DNA of 64,000 bases, taken from positions 153,189,490 to 153,253,489 of the forward strand of contig NC_084462.1 in NCBI RefSeq assembly GCF_027409185.1, written 5' to 3'. A program made the position numbers and the translations under genes. Below the pieces are notes generated by a model. It saw nothing but the letters and a program-made list of their open reading frames with translations. It searched no databases and had not been told where the DNA came from. This DNA comes from Cynocephalus volans. Its lineage: Eukaryota > Chordata > Mammalia > Dermoptera > Cynocephalidae. This document shows, in pieces, positions 57,672 through 64,000 of this stretch; the stretch's first letter is position 1; each line of letters begins with the position of its first letter.

Positions 57672-59328
57672 TGTATTTATTATTTTTTTCTGTTTTTTGA
57701 TTTTTTCTTTTAAAAATTTTTTTATTAATATATATATTTTTTACATTCTACGATGTTGTAAAGCAGTTGGGAGGGAGACGGAGAGGGGAAAGGGGAAGGT
57801 AATGAGATTGAAGAAGGGGTGGGATTGAGGCCTGTGGCACTCCCCTCATTCTCACAGGGGAGACCGAGGGGGGGCTTCCATCAGTGGCTTGGTCATTGCC
57901 AGGCTGGGTACAGATGTCAAGGGGTGTGGCAATAGCCCTCACCCCTCACCACTCCAGCTCAGGAACCCGGGGCCCTTCTTGCTGAGGCTTGCTGGTCATC
58001 ACTGGGCTGGTTGAGCATGGGGGGGTGTGACCAAAGTCCTTGGCCCCCTGCTACCCTGGCTCAGAAGAGCCTGGGGTGCCTCCTGCGGCATCTCAGTGGT
58101 CACTGCTGGGCTGGTTGTTCCTGGGGGGTGGCATGGATGAGGACTTTGGCACCCCACTGCCTGGCTTAGGAGAGCACAGGGCTTTTCCTGCAGCAGCTCG
58201 GTGGTCATTGCTGGGGTGGTTGCACCTGTTGGCGAGGTGTGGCCAAGGCCCTCGGCCCCCATCCTCGGGACTGGTGGCGGGTGTCGGGGCACATGGCTGA
58301 GGCCCCTGGCCCTCCCCACTTCCTGGCTTGGTAGCCCAGGGTACTTCTTGTCCTTCTAGGTTTTATAGGTGTTCTCTGGTGAAATGAGACCTTTGCTAGT
58401 TATAAAACTTTGTCTCTGGTTATAGGTACTTCGTTTTTTCTTTCAGTTCTGTGTTGGATTATTTGCTGTTCCCACCACTTAAATTCTGCACTGGAACTAA
58501 TTTGTTATCTTTTGTTTAATTCTAAAATGGGGGAACTTCCTTTGGGGACCAGCACTTGAGCTCTGTGGTTGAGCTGAATTGCTGCTTTGCTGCTGGTTCC
58601 CTAGGGAAGGCTTTACGTGCAGCTCAGGTTTTAACAGTTGACTTTATAGGTACTTCCAGATCCGGTGAAATCTGGTGCACTTGGGTTGTATAGAAACACT
58701 GGTCTAGGCCTCAGTTTTTTCATCAAACTACACCCCTTGCAATTTTATATTCCTGACCAGTCTCCTCTGACTGGTCCTGCACTGACTGGGGGACAGATCA
58801 GCTGTCCATGCTGTGCCTCAGTGTTCACCCAGTGGGCCTGTCTCCCCCACTGCCCATGCTCCAAACACTTCCCATGGGACAGGCCACACTCTGGTCCCTT
58901 GTGATGACTCACCAGCCCCTAGTGGCTTCTTTTCTTCAGTTGTTGTGGCTCCTCAGTCCTATGATGGTCCACAGGAACCCTGTTGGTGGTACTGCAGGCC
59001 CGGGGGCCACCAAGGCCCTCTTCTCCCCTGCCGCCTCCAAGCGACTCCATCCGAAAGGCACAGCTGCAGCTTTTGCCAGCTCTTGCTCGATGCGCTCAGC
59101 AGCTCCAGCCTTAAGGTGTCCACGGCATGAAATGCTCAGAGTGGATTTTTCTTTCTCTCATTGTGGCATCTCTCACCTTTGTGCACTCTGTAGGTCTCTC
59201 CTCTTCTTCCCCTGAGCTCTAGTGGCCCCAGCTTGGCTGTTGTTGCTTTTTTATAGTTGTAAATTGGTTGACTCATGGGAGAGAGTGATGCTGGGGACCA
59301 TCTATTGCACCATCTTGACTGGAAGCCC
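57672..59328 (-). mobile_element. Composite SVA-like retroelement: L1-type 5' end, VNTR, A-rich tail
   Basis: The 17-bp repeat TGTAGTGAAGATGTTTA (57,655-57,671) and TGTAGTGTAGATGTTTA (59,329-59,345; one mismatch) flanks it. Read on the minus strand it starts GGGCTTCCAGTCAAGATGGT, the form of a full-length mammalian L1 5' end, and continues about 1 kb as L1 5' UTR-like sequence. Then comes a GC-rich tandem array (58,356 down to ~57,851), a short pyrimidine-rich 3' segment, and an A/T-rich tail (~57,740-57,672). No ORF1 or ORF2 coding sequence is present. The intact duplication on both sides means this is one insertion of a complete 1.66 kb transcript. It would depend on L1 proteins in trans. 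Confidence 0.8.
57851..58356 (-). repeat. GC-rich tandem array of ~103-bp units (VNTR)
   Basis: On the + strand, units begin GCTCAGGAACCCGGGG (57,957), GCTCAGAAGAGCCTGGGG (58,059) and GCTTAGGAGAGCACAGGG (58,164), with lengths 102, 105 and ~106. Each has a TGGTCATNNCTGGGCTGGTTG-like middle. A fourth, more diverged unit precedes 57,957, and partial units follow 58,270. The minus strand stays open for 106 codons across it because the units are close to multiples of 3, giving a Pro-rich repeat peptide of no known identity. Confidence 0.8.
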
Positions 59329-59349
59329 TGTAGTGTAGATGTTTAAACC

Positions 59350-59515
59350 TAGATGTACATCAGATCATATAGAGGTGCTTTATAAAAATACTAATCCTAA
59401 AAGGTCTTCCCTCCCCACAATATTTTCATTTAATAGTTCTGGGCTGGGTCTTAGGAATCTGGATTTTAAGATGTTTTAAGGAGAGTTTGATGCCCAACTA
59501 AGTTTGAAAAGCACT
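59350..59515. repeat. hAT-Charlie (MER20-like) fragment
   Basis: ATCTGGATTTTAAGATG and AAGTTTGAAAAGCACTT follow the MER20-type pattern; diverged. Confidence 0.5.
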
Positions 59516-59664
59516 TATTTGGTGTCTTTTACAATATCTAGGTATAGTATGTGTTGCAAAGTAATGGGAAAGTTGGTTTTTTGAATTGGAGTTTGGATTT
59601 CATAATTATTTGTAGATCTCTCAAGATGTATGAGAACTGAGCTCTTGTCATAGTGTTAGAATTA

Positions 59665-59860
59665 ATGGATTTTAGTAACTTTATCTTACAGATTTTTCAG
59701 ACAACACCCTTACTTTACAGTGGAAAAAACTAAGAGTATGGAGAGGGTGAGTAACTTGCTTGAGGTTATTCAGTGGTTTCCCAGTGAAGCCGTGATTACG
59801 CCCAGGGAGTCTGACTGCCCCAGTCAGTGTCCTTTCCACAGTGCTATCAAACTACCATGT
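59665..59860 (-). repeat. MIR SINE, minus strand
   Basis: CTTTACAGTGGAAAAAACTA, GAGGGTGAGTAACTTGCTTG and GAGTCTGACTGCCCCAGTCA fit antisense MIR. Confidence 0.75.
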
Positions 59861-61424
59861 TATCAGCCACAGACTACCATTACCACATTGTTGGAGCTCA
59901 GTAGTCATTGGTTAAATTAAATACATGAAAATATTATGTGGCAGATCTTTGGCTTTCATGCTTATTCTCAGAGACTTGACTTGGGTTAACTTCTTGCATG
60001 TGCAGTGCTAAGGTTTCATTCTGCTGGTATTCTCGTTTATAACTAGGAATTCTTTTGAGTAAGAGTAGGTTGCTTTCTGATTTTGCTTGGTTCTCTGAGT
60101 GATGTTAACATGTCTCTTGACAAATTTCCAACTAGACTAGTAATTTGATCTGGTAGAACTCTGGGCTCTTAGATGGTGGGTGGACAGAGAAAATTGTAGC
60201 TTAACTTGACCCAGGTTTGGGTCAAAAGGCAGCAGAATGTGATGGAAGATGCCAAACAGGGAGCTGGAAGCTCCAGGTGTTGGGTCCAAGCTTTAGATCC
60301 TATTGCTTTGATTCCCTGGACGGGGTACTTCCTTCCTCTGTTTCTTGTTTTGTCTTTCTCCCTCCTTCTTTCTTTCCTTCCTTACTTCCCAATTGTGAAA
60401 TACTTCTAGGACAAAAAGAATATATTCAGTGTCCATGTGAAGGAGACAGAAGAATAAATAATTAACTCTGTGCACCCCCATTGGCTTAATAAATAAAATA
60501 TTACTTTGGCTTCATTTCTTCCTCTGAAAAGTAAGAGAATGGGTTTAAATCATGTGCAAATACCTTTCTGCAATGATTTCAAAGTTTCATTGTATAACTT
60601 TTTGGTCTTTCAGAAGTTAATACACTTCTCTGATCTCAAAACAATGTTATGAGACTATATGCATGTTTAAAGGTCTTTTGAACTTTTCTGGAAATATTTT
60701 ACACAGTCATAGATAACCTAAATTTGAGATTAAACCCAACTTTGTCAGGCATCAGAAGAAAAGATTTTAATTGTAATGATTTAACATTCAACAGTGAAAG
60801 TTAGATAAAGTATTTTCTTGGTGCTGACCTGTTTCTTTGGCTTGCTAATAACATTTAAGACATTTGTACAATTATCATTTCGATACTGATTGTATGTTAC
60901 GTAGATAGCAGGAACAGTATTTAAGAACCAACATCGTACATTGTCAGTAATATATAGCGTCATGGATGAATCTGGAGTTTTAGAGGAAGAAGAAAAAGCC
61001 AATGTCCTCATATATCAAAGGGGTATTACATAGCTTTGTCACTGATGGCTTGTTCACCCATTAATTTCTAGTTACTGACTCCTTTTCTGCTGGAATTTGA
61101 GTGTAGCCTTTGTGTTGCTGTGATATCCCAAAGTCACTTTCCCTCCTTATCTAGGACTCTTGAAGTTCTGGGCAGAAGAACTTGGTTTAGGAATACTTCC
61201 AGAAAGTAAATCCAGCACTGTTTTAGTTACATAGGCAGTGGCATGCAGCAAGAAAGGAAAAATCTAGCTTGGAAGAAGCAAAGCAATGGAGGAAGCTATG
61301 CATAGGATGTTGTTTTGGAATTCATAGCAAAGCAGTGGTAGAAGTCAGAACAACAGAGTCTGGGAACCTGCAGGTGCCGGTGACCAAGGCATGATGAGGA
61401 TTAGAAATTCTTATTATAGAATGC
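59861..61424. other. Unassigned intronic sequence
   Basis: No gene or named repeat recognised. A pyrimidine-rich run is at 60,330-60,390. Confidence 0.35.
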
Positions 61425-61895
61425 TTATTTAATCAGCAAATATGTCTTGTGTTATTTGTGTGCCAGATACCAGTAGATGCTAGGAATGCAAAATGAGGCT
61501 GAGTCCTGAATGAGCCCATAAGCCAGTGGGGGAGAGATGGGTAACTAGATAATTACAGTGTTGGTAGAGGCAAGCTGAAGAGGCGGGGAGGAGGCAGAAG
61601 GGTTGTGTAATTCCTACCAGGAGGGGAGATGATGGTGTCATAGAAGACATCCAGAGCATTTGGTGCCTGCCTTAATTCTTGAAAGATGAATAGGCATTAA
61701 CCTGTTGAAGAAGGAAAGAAAAAGTGTAGCAGAAGGACTAGCACATGCAAAGGGGCACAGTTCCGGAAACATCAGGTGGCTGTTTTTATGGAGCTAGATG
61801 TCTATGATGAAGGGTAGAGAAATAAAGCTAGGTGGGTAGATTAGGCCAGATCACAAGAGACCTTATGCATCAGGTCAAGGAGTTTGGACATTGTG
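61425..61895 (-). repeat. L2 LINE 3' region, minus strand
   Basis: TTGTGTGCCAGATACCAGTA, GCACATGCAAAGGGGCACAG and AGGTCAAGGAGTTTGGACAT follow the antisense L2 3' region for nearly 470 bp. Confidence 0.75.
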
Positions 61896-62224
61896 CAGGT
61901 ATCTTCTCTTTGTGCCTCCACACCCACGTTCTACTCCTCTACGTGCTAATCTCTGCCCCAGGATGCTGGGCAGTGTGGGCTACATCTACAGGGCTCCTGT
62001 GACCTCTGGCTCTCAATTGAGTTTGGTTAATAGAAGCCTGGGAGAATATGGGAGGGAAGGAAAAGAGCACAGTCAGGGAATTTCTTCCCCTGGCTCCCTT
62101 TCTACAAGGTCTTGCACTGGCTATATCCCTCGACTGCAGGTCATTGATTCTTTTAAGGCAGACTCCTCTCCTCTTATGGGTCCTGACACCCTTTTCCTTT
62201 AGTTATCCTTTTGGGACTTGAGGT

Positions 62225-62820
62225 GGTTCCAGTTTGTATTAGTTATCTATTGCTATGCGACAAATTACTCTCAAACTCAACAGCTGAACATCCATTTATT
62301 ATGTCAGTTTATGGGGGTTAGTAATCCAGGTACAGACTGGGTCCTCTGGCTCAGTCTCTCGAAGGTCTACAGTCAAGATGTTGGCTGGGACTGCAGTTTC
62401 ATCTGAAGTCTCAACTGGGAAAAGGTCCACTTCAAAGCTCACTCATGTCGTCATTGGCTAGATTTAGTTCCTTCAGGGCTGTTGGAATGATGGCCTCAAT
62501 TCCTTACTGGCTGTTAGCTGGAGGCCACTCAGTTCCTCACCACATGTATCTCTCTGTGGAACAACACAGAGCAACATGGCAGCTTGTTTCATCAGAGCAA
62601 GCAAGTGAGAAGAGGCAGGGGGTCGGGGGGTAGGTGGGTCTTAGTCTTTCATAACATAATCTTAGACATGATATTCCATTCCTTTTGTTAGAAACAAGTT
62701 AGTAGGTTCAGCCCTCACCCAAGGTGAGGGGTTTACACAAGGGCATGAATAACCAGGACTCATTAGAATCTAGGAAATCATTGTGGGCCATTTTAGAAGC
62801 CATCTAACCACACAGTTCTA
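62225..62820 (-). mobile_element. MLT1-like MaLR LTR, minus strand
   Basis: TTGTATTAGTTATCTATTGC, CATCCATTTATTATGTCAGT, GGCTGGGACTGCAGTTTCAT and GGGTTTACACAAGGGCATGA are landmarks of old MLT1-type LTRs in antisense. Family level is certain only to MaLR-like. Confidence 0.65.
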
Positions 62821-63499
62821 CTTCCACTAGCCAGAAGTCCCTGAGTATTTCTTTATGATTCCTCTGTACCCTGCTACTTTGTTATAGTTAGTCTTTTTGG
62901 AAACAAGTCTTCCTTGAATTGTCCTGTATTTTGAGTGCCATCTGTTTACCGATAAGACACTGACTCATGGCTTATCTCCCAAGCACAGGGAAACCATTGT
63001 GACCCCATTTTCTTCATTAAAAAAATTCTCTATGAAAGGATTCAAAGCAGAGAAGTCATGTGTTCAATGTGGAGAATGGTATTTGAAGCAGGGAAGTTAA
63101 TGTGGAGGTCAACGTGTGGTCACTGTGGAGGGGGTGCTATGTGGAAGGAGGGTATGGGAGAAATGTTAGGATTATAGGCAGGAGGACAGTTTGGAGATTT
63201 TACAGGCATCCAGGTAAGGAAAAATGATGTCCAGATCATTGGTAGTGGTAATATCAATGAGGGGATGTGTTTGAGAGATGTTTAGAAGGTGAAATCAACA
63301 GGATTTGGTGACTGATAAGATGTAGGAAGGATTTGAGGGTAACGAGGAGGGATGACAAAGGGTCTTTTCACCAGGTTATGCCTGTGAGTGCTCAGGAAGT
63401 CTCCCGGGACAAAGTTTTGAACCAAGTTCCTATAGAACTGGATTGCCTGCCCCTCTGTTCCCTGTATACAGGCAAATTGAGAGTGCCGTGGAAAGAATA
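62821..63499. other. Unassigned intronic sequence
   Basis: No gene seen; 63,050-63,330 could be more antisense L2 but is not convincing. Confidence 0.35.
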
Positions 63500-63640
63500 C
63501 GTGACTGGACCAAGGTCTCTGGGTATTTATTCTGGCTGCACCACTAGCTCATGTTTGGCCATGTGTAATTTGTTTCTGCTTTTTGTTAAGTTCAGTTCTG
63601 TCATTTGTGAAGTGAGGGGTTGGCTAGGCTGGGTGAACTC
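63500..63640 (+). repeat. MIR SINE, plus strand
   Basis: GGGTATTTATTCTGGCTGCA followed by CTGTCATTTGTGAAGTGAGG fits MIR, diverged. Confidence 0.6.
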
Positions 63641-64000
63641 AAAAGTATTCTTCATTTCTAACATTTTAGGGCTTTCATAATCTAAAATAAAGAAATCCAC
63701 ATTTTATTATCTGTTTATTCTTTCATAGCCTCCTTTGCTTTCTTTTCAGTTTTTTGTAAAAGGTTAACCCAAGCAAAATTTTAAAAACAGGCAAGTCAGA
63801 CTGTTTAAAACAAATGCTTTTTGGTCTTAAACATTTAGGGCTTGCTTTCTTTCACTCTTTTCTTTTCTTTTTTTTTAAACATTAAATAAAATTCCCAAGG
63901 ACTAACTTCAGAGAGTGTCCGGGGTAACTAATTTAATTGTTTGGTCTGCATTTTAAGATTCCTTTCATTAAATTTTTTGAAGGTTTTTTATGGCCCTAGG

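Larger units (their letters stand above)
54442..64000 (+). other. RGS6: RGS6 intron 2 (5' part)
   Basis: Downstream of the GTAAGG donor I find no exon encoding the start of the DEP region, which in RGS6 follows directly after the residues in exon 2. The intron therefore extends past the window end, in line with RGS6 being a very large gene. Its content here is repeats (L2, MIR, hAT, MLT1 and the composite element at 57.7-59.3 kb) plus unassigned sequence. Confidence 0.75.

Noticed and set aside
54442..64000. A second RGS6 coding exon
   Set aside because: No stretch encodes the expected continuation into the DEP domain with matching splice sites; none of the short frames resembles RGS proteins.
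1..64000. CRISPR arrays, operons, bacterial promoters or terminators
   Set aside because: The sequence is clearly mammalian nuclear DNA, and no such structure is present.

Overview
The window is vertebrate nuclear DNA from a placental mammal: very low gene density, L1/L2/MIR/MaLR/hAT-Charlie repeat fossils throughout, and one CpG-island promoter. Two copies of a tRNA-Ile-derived dimeric SINE (9,695-9,807 and 53,674-53,847) match what I know as the CYN family of colugos. No Alu is visible. A colugo (Dermoptera, e.g. Galeopterus) is therefore the best guess; the lineage call is inference from repeats.

Gene content: the only protein-coding sequence I can support is the 5' part of RGS6 on the + strand. 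A CpG island at about 29,960-30,900 is the likely promoter and first non-coding exon. The first coding exon lies at 54,339-54,441, with AG acceptor, strong Kozak context, ATG at 54,358, 28 codons (start [12 protein letters not shown]) and a GTAAGG donor. This gives an intron 1 of about 22.5-24 kb. No DEP-domain exon follows before 64,000, so intron 2 runs off the window. In human this gene lies on chromosome 14q between SIPA1L1 and DPF3; nothing of either neighbour is visible.

Layout: 1-29.9 kb is intergenic and repeat-rich. It holds nested solo LTRs (1.7-2.4 kb), further ERV LTRs (4.4, 9.6, 10.3 and 29.4 kb), a MaLR-type LTR-internal-LTR provirus (11.7-14.6 kb), an MLT1 LTR (17.1 kb), two copies of an unnamed ~0.6 kb dispersed repeat (8.8 and 20.8 kb, the second carrying an L1-derived insertion), a twin-primed inverted L1 (23.1-25.1 kb) and an old L1 (27-28.4 kb). 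29.9-31.8 kb is the promoter region. 31.8-54.3 kb (intron 1) contains fragmented old L1s (39.9-44.7 kb) and a young 5'-truncated L1 with an open ORF2 C-terminus (50.5-52.2 kb). 54.4-64 kb (intron 2) contains a 1.66 kb element with a target-site duplication.

Most unusual item: 57,672-59,328 (minus strand) is a retrotransposed unit with a 17-bp target-site duplication. It has an L1-type 5' end, a GC-rich tandem array of ~103-bp units, a short 3' segment and an A-rich tail, with no ORF1 or ORF2. This architecture parallels ape SVA elements but in a different lineage. Other structures worth a look are a tailless CYN insertion with a perfect 16-bp duplication, an insertion consisting only of an A-rich tail (35,117-35,145), and three copies of an 82-bp palindromic mariner-like MITE.
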